Origin: Cichorium intybus
Taxonomy: Eukaryota > Streptophyta > Magnoliopsida > Asterales > Asteraceae
Reading direction: 5' to 3'
Assembly: GCA_023525715.1 (NCBI GenBank)
Contig: CM042016.1
Coordinates: forward strand, 83,333,882 to 83,397,881
DNA: 64,000 nucleotides
Of this stretch, positions 43,229-54,717 are shown one piece after another. Numbering within the stretch: position 1 is the first letter of the stretch; every line of letters starts with the position of its first letter. The translations under genes and the position numbers were made by a program. The notes under the pieces are model-generated. The model searched no databases and was not told where the DNA came from. It saw only the letters and a list, made by a program, of their open reading frames with translations.

Positions 43229-44563
43229 CTATTCTTCTTGAACTTCTGATGGCATCTGCTTGTGATTTGGTACGAAATTATGGTCCATCAGTGACATCAA
43301 CGAAGTGAGCTGAGTCATCCTGTCACTAACCCTGCTAATCCATTGTTGTTGGGCTTCCAGGAGCTGAAAGACCTTTGCTTCTCTTTCCCTTGCATCTTTC
43401 TCATACTGTTGGTGCCTTGCTTCCAACATCTACATCATGTCCAGCAGCTGCTCTTTATCAATGGTGGACAACGGATGCTCGTTTGTGTCCTTCAAGACTT
43501 CCTCTTTTCCTCCTTCTCCTGTTCGCGTCCATATTGTTCTTTTGTCCCTAACCCCAGGCTCCATCAGTAAGTTGCTGTCCAAATTCTTATCATCATACCC
43601 TTGAGGTAGAGATATGGGACTTCCAAACATATTTAACCTTCTTTTTCTCGACCCAGAGAAGATGTCCAAATCTCCTGTTTTGCAGTCGATAATAGCGCCA
43701 GCTGTAGCCAAGAACGGGCGTCCTAATATCAATGCAGGCGCATCCTCCTGACTCTCATACTCCATAACTAAAAAGTCCACTGGGTAAAAGAAGTCCCCAA
43801 CTTTCACTATGACATTAGTAAGCTTACCTCGGGATACTCTAGTTGACTGATTAGCCAGCTGTAACACAGTCTTTGTTGGCTCTAATTCCTCATTCTTGTA
43901 TTTATCATACAAGTATCCCGGTAGCACATTCACACTTGCTCCCAAATCCAGCAAGGTGTTCCTAATGACCACATCTCCAACAGTAGCAGTGATCAGTGGT
44001 GACCCAGGATCCTTTTCTTTCTTGGGCAGTGTTCCCAACAGTGCCTCACTAGCTTTAATTGTCAACCTCACAGTGTCAGGTGTGGGAATCTTACTTTTTC
44101 CATTTTTCTCGCACATTTCCCGAAGAATTCTTGTATCCTTAGGAGCGTTCTTAAGTTCATCCCACAAAGGTTGCTTCATTGATGGCCCTATCGATTTGGA
44201 TGCTTCTTGCTTTGTCTTCCCCTTCTTGTCCTTCTTTCTTTGTTTGATTCCAGCTATTGTCGGCTGCTTTTCCTCCTGGCCATCCTTGTTCTCCTTTGGT
44301 TGAGCTTCCTTCTCAACAGGAATTTCCTTTAATTCCTCGTATTCCCTATTTTCCTTTTCAATTTCCACCTCTTCCTTAGCTTCTTCTTCTTTACTCTCTG
44401 CCTCATTTCCGAACTCTAGCAGATCTTCCAGGGTGACTTTCCTCCATTCAGCATCGACAGTGTTGACATGTTCCTTTCCGGCCCGCTGACCATGGGTCGG
44501 ATTAACTTCTGTGGTACTTGGCAACTTCCCATTATCTCTTTTACATTGGTCTTCAGCCATTTG
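43229..44563 (-). pseudogene. Athila-2 gag C-terminus and retropepsin
   Basis: The frame from 44560 to 43430 is not a separate gene: removing the Tekay insertion joins it in frame to gag (..MERQIAQ then MAEDQC..). Contents: a Glu/Lys-rich link, KDKKGKTKQEASKS, the protease with D-L-G-A (LLDLGASVNVLPGYLYDKY) and ILGRPFLATAGAIIDC, then a coiled segment. An in-frame TAG lies at about 43430; the frame continues to a natural end near 43229 (..SEVQEE). Immediately after comes the conserved motif, with no room for RT, RNase H or integrase. Confidence 0.88.
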
Positions 44564-46072
44564 TGTAATACCGTGTTTTTAAATTTGAGAGATTTTGAGT
44601 TAATTTTAGTGTAATTAGGATTTGTTAGATTGTTGCATGAGTTTGGGTAGTTAGAATCCCATTTGGAAGAAGTTTGAAGTTGAAAAATGCTAAAAAGAGG
44701 TTACACGGGTCGTGTTGGAGTTACACGGGTCGTGTAGGAGTCCCTTGTGATTATTTTCAGCATACCAAGAGTTACACGGGTCGTGTAAGCCTGTAGACTA
44801 AAACTCAAATGCACACCGTGAGTTACACGGGTCGTGTCTTATTAACACGGGTCGTGTAAAGTGTGCAGCACGGGTCGTGTAATATGAACACGGGTCATGT
44901 AGTTCTGTAGACCAAACTCTAAGTGCATACCGTAAGTTACACGGGCCATGAAACTTTAACACGGGCCGTGTAATCGCACAGATCTGTTTTAAAAATACGA
45001 CTTTGCTTCATTTGGGGTTAAAACACTTTTCGTCTAAAACCTCTCAAAACCCTAGAAAACCATCTCTAAACCTTCTAAGTCGAGATTTGAGCCTATCTTT
45101 CACGAATTGAAGCTAGAGATTAGTTCCTTGAGCTTGAAAGGTAATCCTCTTTGATTTTTATCTTGTTTTGACGGTTGAATCATTGGAATTGAGATGGTTC
45201 CTTGTGGTTTTGATGAACCACCTGCAACTAGCATGAATTAGAGTGAGTTTACTTGGAATTGTATGTGTAAGGGAGTTATAATTCGAGACATAAGCTAGTG
45301 AAGTGTTTGTATTGTGTTCCTAGGGTTATATGAGTTAAATTTGTGAAATTGGAAGTTACAATTAGGATAGTATTGCTATCTTTTGATTGTAACCCTCTCT
45401 TATGATTCAAATTCTTGATTGTTATCGATATTGAGTATGATTGAGATTGTTGAATATTGAGTTGACCCGAGATATTGTGATACAGCTAAGGCTAGACAAG
45501 AGCACGACACACGTGGTTAAGGAGTTCCATAGAGTAACCCGACAACAGGTGAGTAGTTAAATTATTAGATGATTATATCTTATTATGATGTTGTTTACAG
45601 ATAAGAAGTAAGCTAAGTCTGATTTGGTTGAATATAACCAAATATTGAGTATATTAAAGAAAGAGGATTAGTGTGTAAGACACACTATGGACTGAGATAA
45701 TCCATTGAGATATAATCAAATGAGATGATGAATGATGCTATCCAACTAACCTTAAATTACTCACTGAGCTTTCAAAGCTCATAAATTATTTGTTACTGTG
45801 ATTTGTGTTAGGTTCTGGTAGCGGCGACCGCGGGAAGCGAAACATGGATGGATAGCTACACATGGACTTGGACTTTGACTTGTATTGTAGTCTTGTTGAA
45901 TAGTGTAATGAACTAGTTTTTGGTGTAATAGCTATGTACTTTAGTGTATAACTTAAACTATGTTTTGATAGAACTGGTAAACTTAGTACTCTTTTGGGTT
46001 ATACCATAAATGATTTTGTGTTTGACTAAAATAATTTGGTATATCCTAAAATTTGAGAAACCGGGCATTACA
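44564..46072 (+). mobile_element. Tekay 5' LTR
   Basis: 1509 bp from TGTAATACCG to CCGGGCATTACA. The TATA box is damaged (cgtctaaaac at 45031-45040) while the 3' LTR keeps cgtataaaaac. About 15 substitutions separate the LTRs in the first ~430 bp by eye, plus a 20-bp indel in the hairpin repeats. A perfect donor CAG|GTGAGT (45549) and an acceptor-like TTAG (45811) suggest a leader intron. Confidence 0.93.
44703..44972. repeat. interspersed hairpin repeats in 5' LTR
   Basis: About nine copies of ACACGGGTCGTGT or variants (ACACGGGCCGTGT), each an inverted repeat ACACG/CGTGT, spaced irregularly 20-60 bp apart. The 3' LTR has the same array with one extra copy. Confidence 0.9.
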
Positions 46073-46075
46073 AGT

Positions 46076-46087
46076 TGGTATCAGAGC
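46076..46087 (+). other. Tekay primer binding site (tRNA-iMet)
   Basis: TGGTATCAGAGC, a perfect match, three bases after the LTR. Confidence 0.95.
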
Positions 46088-46310
46088 TGTGGTTTAAGGG
46101 AATTAAACCTTGAGATGGGTTTAAACTTAAACCAATGAGATAGAGAAGTCCCAAAGAGTCCCGAGTAGCTATCCTCCACGGTGTATCATAAATGAGTTGA
46201 TTATACACCATATTGAGTATTATGGTGACATACAAAATGAGTTGATTACACACCATATTGAGTATTATGGTGGTGATTACTAAATGAGTTGATTTTCTTT
46301 TTCAGCAAAA

Positions 46311-47400
46311 ATGAACGCTGGAAAAGAAAAAGAGCGAGGTGATCCACCAAGAGATAAATCGGGATCACGAGATTCGGGTAAAGAGCATCAACCCGGAGGG
46401 AGAGCGACCTCCCGAGATACAGAGTAATATGTAGGCGATGATCGCAGCTGAGGTAGCAAAAGCGATCACGAGAAGGTGCACTTACGATGTCTTTCAAAAG
46501 TGCAAACCATACGATTTCTATGGGAAGGATGATCCCATAGCAGCCAAGAATTGGTTAACACATGTTGAAAAGATGTTCCGCACCAGTAAATGCGACGAGG
46601 CGGATAAAGTTGAGTTTGCAACAAACCTGTTAAAGGAGGATGCACAGTTTTAGTGGGAGAATACATGTATGGAGATAGGAGAAAGCTTGGCGTATACATT
46701 GAGTTGGGAACAGTTTAAATTGAAGTTCACCGAGTACTATTGTTCCAATAATGCTATGAAAGGAATAGAAGAAGAATTTTTGAAGTTACAGCAAGGATCG
46801 AGAACAGTGCAACAATACACACTAGATTTCAATGAGAAGGCAATATTTGCACAACATCAAGTTGATACAGAGGAGCGTAAAATGGATCGTTACTTGTGGG
46901 TTTTAAAAACCCAGATCCGAGAGTTTTTGCCGAGTTCAAGATATATTACTTTTCAACAGGTTGCCGAGGCAGCAAGATCAAGGGAAAGGGAATTACAGAG
47001 ACAGGAGGAGGAAAGAAAAACTGAAAGAGAAATAGGAGGATCCAAGAGAAAATGGGAAGGTAAAGCTGGAGATACTTCTCAGAGGCCTAATACCAAAAGT
47101 TCTCAATTCTGTGGTGAATCCAAGAAGAACGAGGAGAGATGGTGTAAGAAGTGTAGGCGAAAACACACTGGGGAGTGTGATTCCCGAAACCCTCCATCAG
47201 TTTGTTTCCTGTGTTGAAAGACAGGACATATGGCTCATCAGTGTACCAAGAGTCGCCCCATTTGTTTTAATTGTGGGGAGAGCGGGCATATTCGTCCTAA
47301 TTGCCCGAAGATGTGATCTGAGTCACAGAGAGATTTTCAAAAGACCGGTCGAGGAGGAGGTCGAGATCGAGATGATCGAAAAGATAGGAGTGGCGGTCAC
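46311..47400 (+). pseudogene. Tekay gag (damaged)
   Basis: Likely start ATG 46311, six bases after a CAG acceptor-like site. The frame shifts near 46420-46437. The capsid domain then runs 46438-47100 (FYGKDDPIAAKNWL, WEQFKLKFTEYYCS, LQQGSRTVQQYTLDF). Two CCHC knuckles (CFLC..GHMAHQC and CFNCGESGHIRPNC) lie at about 47205-47310. Stops: TAG near 46651 (expected Trp), TGA at 47215-47217 (expected Gly, inside the first knuckle) and TGA near 47313. Confidence 0.88.
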
Positions 47401-47733
47401 GTGAAAACGCGAGCTTTTCAATTAACCGTCGATGAGGCTCGAGATCAAACTAATGTTATCACAGGTATATTTAGTTTGAATTTTTCTCAAGCGCGAGTAC
47501 TTTTTGATTCTGGTGCGTCCATGTCTTTTATATCGGTGTCCTTTGCTTCTAAACTAAATATTCCGTTAGTCGATTTATATGAGAAAGTGATAGTAGATGT
47601 AGCAGATGGGAGATGTGTTTTTATAAAGAGTCATTACGAGCAGTGTCGGCTTGAGATCTATGGGGTTACGTACCTTATTAATCTGAAGCCGATCACTAAT
47701 CATGAGTTTGATGTAATAGTGGGATGGATTTGA
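47401..47733 (+). pseudogene. Tekay retropepsin
   Basis: Same frame as gag. Active site LFDSGASMSFIS at about 47499-47534. The end is frameshifted where relatives read GMDW: the frame ends ..VGWI and a stop, and RT continues one frame over. ~110 residues. Confidence 0.88.
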
Positions 47734-49064
47734 TGGATGATAATAGAGGTCAAATGGATTGTCACGAGAAAACACTTTCCATAAAAACACCGAGTGGTTC
47801 CCGAATTTTGATACGAGGTGAACGACGTTCCCGAAAAGTACCGATAGTGTCACTTGCAACAGCTAGGAGATATATGGAAAGAGGGGGTGAATTGATTATG
47901 GCACATGTGATTAGTGCCGAGTCAAAACATTCAAAAATAGAAGAAGTAGAAGTGGTTTGTGATTATCCTGATGTATTTCCTGAAGATCTTCCAGGCTTAC
48001 CACCAAGCAGACAAGTTGAGTTTGTGATCGATGTCATACCAGGGGCGAAACCGGTAGCTCGACCACCGTATCGATTGGCACCTTCCGAGATGAAGGAATT
48101 AAAGAGACAGTTGCAAGAGTTATTGGAACTTGGGTTTATTCGTCCGAGTTCGTCTCCGTGGGGTGCGCCTATACTCTTTGTGAAAAAGAAAGATGGATCT
48201 ATGAGAATGTGTATAGATTATCGAGAGCTCAACAATATCACTATAAAGAATCGTTACCCGTTGCCGAGGATCGATGATTTATTTGATCAACTGCATGGGG
48301 CCACGTATTTTTCAAAGATTGATTTGAGATCCGGCAATCATCAGTTGAGGGTTCAAGAAGTTGGTATTCCGAAGACGGCTTTTCGCACGAGGTATGGTCA
48401 CTATGAGTTTTTAGTCATGCCGTTCGGTTTGACTAATGCTCCAGCTGCCTTTATGGATTTAATGAATCGGGTTTGTCGTCCTTTTCTCGATAAATTTGTG
48501 ATTGTATTTATCGACGACATCCTGATTTATTCAAAGAGTCGAGACGAGCATAGATTTCATTTGCAACAAATGTTAGATCTTCTTTGTGTTGAGAGATTAT
48601 ATGCAAAATTTTCAAAATGCGAGTTCTGGTTGCGGGAAATTCAATTTCTTGGCCATGTGATAAATGAAGACAGTATAAAGGTGGATCCTGTAAAGATCGA
48701 AGCCGTAATGAGTTGGGAGCTGCCAAAGAGTCCACTGGAAGTTCGTAGTTTCTTGGGGTTAGCAGGCTATTACCGACGATTCGTTGAAAACTTTTCTCGT
48801 ATAGCTACACCCTTAACCAAGTTGACCAAGAAGACGGAGAAATTTAGTTGGACTGAGGCACAACAGTCAGCCTTTGAACAACTACGAGATGGTTTATGCA
48901 AGGCTCCGATGTTGGCGTTACCGCAAGGTGGGGAAGACTTTGTTCTTTACAGCGATGCCTCCTTAAGTGGTCTTGGATGTGTGTTGATGCAAAGAGGACA
49001 AGTGATAGCATATGCCTCTCTACAGCTAAAACCACATGAAAAAGCTTATCAGTACACGATTTAG
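47724..49064 (+). pseudogene. Tekay reverse transcriptase and start of RNase H
   Basis: 446 open codons. Blocks: PDVFPEDLPGLPP, PVARPPYRLAPSE, IRPSSSPWGAPILFVKKKDG, MCIDYRELNNITIKNRYPLP, DLRSGNHQLRV (usually Y at the N), FRTRYGHYEFLVMPFGLTNAPA, and FIDD at 48508-48519. RNase H begins with LYSDASLSGLGCVLMQ. A small deletion near 49050 (expected THDLELAA) shifts the frame and creates the stop. Confidence 0.92.
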
Positions 49065-49066
49065 AG

Positions 49067-50437
49067 TTGGCGGCGATAATTTTTGCATTGAAGATGTGGC
49101 GACACTATCTTTATGGCGTGCGATTCCAGATCTACACGGATCACAAAAGTTTGAAATACCTGTTTGATCAGAAAGATTTAAATATAAGGCAAAGACGGTG
49201 GATGGATTTGCTAAAAGATTATGATTGTGAAATACTTTACCATCCCGGTAAAGCTAACGTAGTGGCGGATGCACTAAGCCGTAAAGAGCCGCTTATTCGA
49301 GTCGTATCGGCTCGAATGGGGATTGTGAGTCGATTACCGGAGGTGATACGTAGATGCCAAGTGGAAGCTAATGACTTGAAGAAAGAGAGGATGATTGGTT
49401 ATGTAGAGAAACTTGTGGAAAATGCACAAGGAATCAAGACTTTCCAAGGGCGAGTTTGGGTTCCGAGGCATGGCGAGGCGAGACAGATATTACTGAAGGA
49501 TGCTCACTGTACTAGATATTCCGTTCACCATGGTAGCACGCGGATGTATCATAATCTAAAACCGTACTACTGGTGGCCTGCTATGAAGCGAGATATAGGA
49601 CGCTTTGTGGAGAACTATTTGACGTGTCTTCAAGTAAAATCCAATCCTCAAAAGCCATATAGAGCAGTTCAACCATTACCAGTACCAATGAAGAAATGGG
49701 ATGAAATCACTATGGATTTCATCACAAAGCTGCCTCGAACTCCACGAGGATATGATTCAATTTGGGTGATTGTTGACAGGTTAACAAAGTCGGCTCATTT
49801 CATTCCAATCCGAGAAGATTACCAAGTGTCAAAGCTAGCTGAGACTTATACGAGAGAAGTAGTGAGACGACATGGAGTGCCAACTTCAATAATTTCTGAT
49901 AGAGATAGTCGTTTCAATTCACATTTTTGGCAGAGTTTCCAAAAGTATTTTGGTACTAAAGCCTTATTGAGTACTGCATATAATCCCCAGACAGATAGAC
50001 AGTCGAAAAGGACGATACAAACACTTGAAGATATGCTACGAGCCTGCATCATTGACTTTGGAGGCAGTTGGGAAGATCATCTGCCTTTAGTAGAGTTTGC
50101 CTATAACAACACTTATCATTCCAGTATACAGATGGCACCTTTTGAAGCCTTGTATGGTGCACCATGTCGGACCCCGACTTGTTGGACAGAGACTGGAGAG
50201 AAACCATTGGCGGGACCAGAGATTATAGTTGAGACCGAAGAAAAGATACAAAGTATTCGTGAGCATATGCGAATAGCCCAAAACCGCCAAAAGCAATACG
50301 CAGATAAAAGAAGAAAGCCATTAGAGTTCTGTATTGGGGACATGGTAATGTTGAAAGTGTCCTCATGGAAAGGAGTAATCCGATTTGGTAAAGGAGGTAA
50401 GCTGAGTCCACGATTCATTGGACCCTCCGAATCTTAG
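49067..50437 (+). pseudogene. Tekay RNase H end and integrase, catalytic Glu lost
   Basis: 457 codons open. RNase H finishes with IYTDHKSLKYLF and NVVADALSRK. The integrase zinc region has HHGSTRMYH but ENYLTCLQ, where the first Cys of the pair is missing. The core has Asp in TMDFI and Asp in SDRDSRF. The residue exactly 35 further on is Lys (codon AAA at 50006-50008, QSKRTIQT) instead of the invariant Glu; the adjacent Gly is Arg. Both are G-to-A changes. A one-base deletion near 50427 truncates the frame before the C-terminal region. Confidence 0.92.
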
Positions 50438-50793
50438 AGAGAATTAGAGCAGTTGCATATAAGCTTGAGCTTCCAAACGAGTTGCGGGGTATCCACAATG
50501 TTTTTCATGTGTCACACCTTAGAAAAACATTGCATGACCAATCCACTCAAGTGCCTTTGGCCGGAGTACAATTAGACGAGAAATTGAGATACCAAGAGAT
50601 GCCGGAACAAATTCTAGATAGAAAGGTCAAGAAATTACGAAACAAAGAGATCGGGATTGTAAAAGTACGATGGCGACATCATAGAGGTACAGATGTCACA
50701 TGGGAAGCTGAGGAGGAAATGCGATCAAAACATCCCTTTTTGTTTCAAGAGATTCCGAGGACGGAATCTTTTGAAGGGGGTAAGAACTTGTAA
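50438..50793 (+). pseudogene. Tekay integrase C-terminus and chromodomain
   Basis: Continues in another frame: RGIHNVFHVSHLRK (integrase C-terminal domain), then ILDRKVKKLRNKEIGIVKV, WRHHRGTDVTWEAEEEM, the degenerate chromodomain characteristic of Tekay/Del chromoviruses, thought to bias integration to heterochromatin. Ends just before the polypurine tract. Confidence 0.85.
50770..50788 (+). other. Tekay polypurine tract
   Basis: tttgaagggggtaagaact directly before the 3' LTR; the AAGGGGG core is the plus-strand primer. Confidence 0.85.
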
Positions 50794-52317
50794 TATCGTG
50801 TTATTAAATTTGAGAGATTTTGAGTTAATTTTAGTGTAATTAGGATTTGTTAGATTGTTGCATGAGTTTGGGTAGTTAGAATCCCATTTGGAAGAAGTTT
50901 GAAGTTGAAAAATGCTAAAAAGAGGTTACACGGGTCGTGTTGGAGTTACACGGGTCGTGTAGGAGTCCTTTGTGATTATTTTGAGCATACCGAGAGTTAC
51001 ACGGGTCGTGTCTTGTTAACACGGGTCGTGTAAGCCTGCAGACTAAAACTCAAATGCACACCGTGAGTTACACGGGTCGTGTCTTGTTAACACGGGTCGT
51101 GTAAAGTGTGCAGCACGGGTCGTATAATATGAACACGGGTCGTGTAGTTCTGCAGACCAAACTCTATGTGCATACCGTAAGTTATACGGGCCGTGTAACT
51201 TTAAAACGGGCCGTGTAATCGCACAGATCTGTTTTAAAAATACGACTTTGCTTCATTTGGGGTTAAAACCCTTTTCGTATAAAAACCTCTCAAAACCCTA
51301 GAAAACCATCTCTAAACCTTCTAAGTCGAGATTTGAACCTATCTTTCACGAATTGAAGCTAGAGATTAGTTCCTTGAGCTTGAAAGGTAATCCTCTTTGA
51401 TTTTTATCTTGTTTTGACGGTTGAATCATTGGAATTGAGATGGTTTCTTGTGGTTTTGATGAACCACCTACAACTAGCATGAATTAGAGTGAGTTTACTT
51501 GGAATTGTGTGTGTAAGGGAGTTATAATTTGAGACCTAAGCTAGTGAAGTGTTTGTATTGTGTTCCTAGGGTTATATGATTTAAATTTGTGAAATTGGAA
51601 GTTACAATTAGGATAGTATTGCTATCTTTTGATTGTAACCCTCTCTTATGATTCAAATTCTTGATTGTTATCGATATTGAGTATGATTGAGATTGTTGAA
51701 TATTGAGTTGACCCGAGATATTGTGATACAGCTAAGGCTAGACAGAAGCACGACACACGTGGTTCAGGAGTTCCACAGAGTAACCGACAACAGGTGAGTA
51801 GTTAAATTATTAGATGATTATGTCTTATTATGATGTTGTTTACAGATAAGAAGTAAGCTAAGTCTCATTTGGTTGAATATAACCAAATATTGAGTATATT
51901 AAAGAAAGAGGATTAGTGTGTAAGACACACTATGGACTGAGATAGTCCATTGAGATATAATCAAATGAGATGATGAATGATGCTATCCGACTAACCTTAA
52001 ATTACTCACTGAGCTTTCAAAGCTCATAAATTATTTGTTACTGTGATTTGTGTTAGGTTCTGGTAGCGGCGACCGTGGGAAGCGAAACATGGATGGATAG
52101 CTACACATGGACTTGGACTTTGACTTGTATTGTAGTCTTGTTGAATAGTGTAATGAACCGGTTTTTGGTGTAATAGCTATGTACTTTAGTGTATAACTTA
52201 AACTATGTTTTGATAGAACTGGTAAACTTGGTACTCTTTTGGGTTATACCATAAATGATTTTGTGTTTGACTAAAATAATTTGGTATATCCTAAAATTCG
52301 AGAAACCGGGCATTACA
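50789..52317 (+). mobile_element. Tekay 3' LTR
   Basis: 1529 bp from TGTAATATCG to GCATTACA. Intact TATA box TATAAAAAC at 51278-51286. Hairpin repeats at 50928-51216 include one 20-bp unit more than the 5' LTR. TSD ATTTG follows. Confidence 0.93.
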
Positions 52318-52322
52318 ATTTG

Positions 52323-53324
52323 GGCGATTTGCCTCTCCATATTGACGATGGCTTTCGCATTGGCCTGCGACTGGTGCTGTGTTGTATTGAACATTTCATA
52401 CATTTTCGTGACCAGATCCTCCTGCGTCCCTGGGGCATTGTTGATGGAGTTATTGGGGCCCCTATTGTTGCTGCTACCATTTCCATTGGTATTACCATTC
52501 GCCGGTTGATGCTGCCTGGGCGGGTTGGATGATTACCCTTGGTAGTTGTTCTGCCTCTGGTTATTGAAATTCTGCTGACCTTGGTTATATGGTCTGTAGG
52601 GTCGTCCATTGCCATACTGTCCTTGACCTTGACCATAGACTTGATTCGCTTCTTGAGTCTTTGGCCCTCCTTGTCCTCCTTGTGGATGACTCTGAGGTCC
52701 ATTCTGCAGAGTAGACACAAGCCTATCAAATTTCCTATTAAGCTCACTTATATCCGTCTTTACATCCTTTTTCCAATCGGCATCGGCTCATATTGCTGCA
52801 GCAGTGCCTACTGTCTTCCTTGTAGAAAAATTCGCCTTGGAGCCATTACTTAGTTGTTCCAAAAACCGCCAAGCCTCCTCCGGGTCTTGCATCATAATAG
52901 TGCCAGTAGATGACGCGTTAATCATAGCTTGGTTCGTCTCACTTGCTCCTTCAAAGAATACCTTGACCAGTTGCCACTTGGGAATATCGTGATGAGGGCA
53001 TGACCTCATCAACTCCTTTAGACGATCCCATGCTTCATGAAAAGCTTCTCCAGGCTTCTGCTGGAAATCCTGAACAGCCCTCCTAATTTCTGTCGTCTTG
53101 CTTGCTGGATAGAATTCTTGTAAGAACTTAGCTTTGAATTGATCCCATGTAGTGATGCTATTCGAGGGTAAGGATGTAAACCAATATTTGGCTTTGTCCT
53201 TAAGAGTGAATGGGAACAATCTTAGTCTAAAAAGGTTGTTATTAGTATTCCTAGGGGTGTTAGCGTTGGCTATGGCTATAAGCTCATACAAGTGATTGTA
53301 TGGGTCATCCTGTTTGTACCTCCT
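52323..53324 (-). pseudogene. Athila-2 gag, central and C-terminal part
   Basis: Capsid domain of retrotransposon gag at about 52830-53330 (DDPYNHLYELIAIANANTPRNT, KDKAKYWFTSLPSNSI, AKFLQEFYPASKTTEIRRAV, GEAFHEAWDRLKELMRSCPHHDIP). The tail ASETNQAMINASSTGTIMM, a Gln/Asn/Gly-rich region and an RQIAQ end join the protease after removal of the Tekay element. Stops after TAAAI (52788) and YQG (52533) and a frame change to 52313-52530 break it. The N-terminal part is at 58899-59739, across NA-F. Confidence 0.9.
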
Positions 53325-54549
53325 TGATCGGGCCATTTTGGTTTGAAGTAAAATATAATTAACTTGATAAATTAAGCATTGTTTAACCAAGAATGGCCCT
53401 ACTTTTGATGGAATTGAGTGAATTACATGCAGGGATTGAAAAACGGGAATTTTGGGCGAAAACGACGCATTAAACGGACACCGGAAGTGGGACAAAAAGT
53501 CCTGCGTCCCAGCAGCGTCACAGACGCTGACCTGGAACTCTGGGCCATTTTGAAGGGAAAAAGCAAGCCAGATGTGCGAGGAAGCCCGTCAGCGTCCTAG
53601 GTGGCGTCTGGGACGCTGGCCTAGGACGCCCAGCGTTTTTGGAGCGTCTCGTTCTGGGACGTTGCGCATCGTAAAGCTGAAGAATTGCACTCAGCATCCC
53701 ACAGGCGTCTGGGACGTTGGCCTAGGACGCTGCCGCGTAGAATGCCCTAAATTGCCATATTTAAGCCACTCTTTTTAATGAAACTTGATCCCATCGACCC
53801 AAAGCAGCCTCCAGACGATTTTCCTAGGGTTTTGACCGTTTTTCAAGGCCAAAAATATCCCCAAATCATTTCCAAACAATTCCCAATCTCAAAATCAACC
53901 TCTTTTGCATCAAGATCAAGCTAGAATCTCTGAAGCTTTGAAGATCCAGACATGTTCATCATCTCCAACACAATGTTTGCATCTTTTCCAGTCATGAGTA
54001 GCTAAATCATCCCATGATCACCACCAGGAGTAGGTTTTGATTTCTTTTCCAGTATTGTATTAGATTTGAACCTTTTAGATTCATGAACACAGTGTTTGGA
54101 TTGTTTGTTTTTCAATCATATGATTAGACTTTCATTGCTTGTTCTTAAACTGTTGGTTGATTAAGTGTAAGACAACTCTATTCTGATCTTCCCCACCATG
54201 CCAAATCATCCACAGTGGTGTGAAGGACGAAGGGTGTGGATTTTACATAGTTTGATCCCAGATTTAGTCAGTAACAGTACGGTTATGTCTATGTAATCTG
54301 AATGAATGCAAAATTAGTAAAATCTAATATAATACATTGTTAGGAATCAAAACTAAAACACGGAGTGATCACCTTTTTTTCTGATTGAATTAAACTTTTT
54401 GCAGTATTTGTTTGTCTAAATTTGTTTGCTTTTTAAATCTGTTAGAACTAGATTGTTAACCATAAGCTCCTCGTGGATTCGACCCTTACTTGCCCTAACT
54501 ATTTGGTGCGTTTAAGGTTTATTTTTGATTGCATCAACGACTGTGATCA
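53325..54549 (+). mobile_element. NA-F 5' LTR
   Basis: TGATCGGGCC to GTGATCA. A GC-rich island (about 53470-53735) is packed with GACGCT/AGCGTC words in an otherwise AT-rich LTR; a TATA-like catatttaag follows at about 53755. Confidence 0.9.
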
Positions 54550-54554
54550 AATTT

Positions 54555-54572
54555 TGGCACTGTTGCCGGGGA
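54555..54572 (+). other. NA-F primer binding site (tRNA-Asp-like)
   Basis: TGGCACTGTTGCCGGGGA, two changes from the canonical Athila site. Confidence 0.88.
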
Positions 54573-54717
54573 GCTATTGCGCTTAGCAACTTAGCTTTGT
54601 TTTGAGTCAATTTTGTTCTAGTTTACGTTTTTGCTTTGTGTTTGTCTTTTCAGACTCTTATAGGTTTTTCTTGCATAACATCAATTTGGGATAATTCTCC
54701 TCATTGCAATTTCTATC

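Larger units (their letters stand above)
44564..52317 (+). mobile_element. Tekay-type chromovirus, complete (Ty3/gypsy)
   Basis: 7754 bp with two LTRs, perfect 5-bp TSD ATTTG (44559-44563 and 52318-52322), tRNA-iMet primer site, gag, protease, RT, RNase H, integrase, a chromodomain-like end and a polypurine tract. Inserted in the gag-protease frame of Athila-2. Multiple stops, frameshifts and a lost integrase residue show that it is dead. Confidence 0.95.

Noticed and set aside
44560..44560. Start codon of a separate protease gene (MAEDQ)
   Set aside because: Removing the Tekay element and one TSD copy joins this Met in frame to gag, so it is an internal residue.
44703..44972. CRISPR-like array of short repeats with spacers
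   Set aside because: Eukaryotic LTR context, repeats only 13 bp, unequal spacing, and the same array in both LTRs of one retrotransposon.
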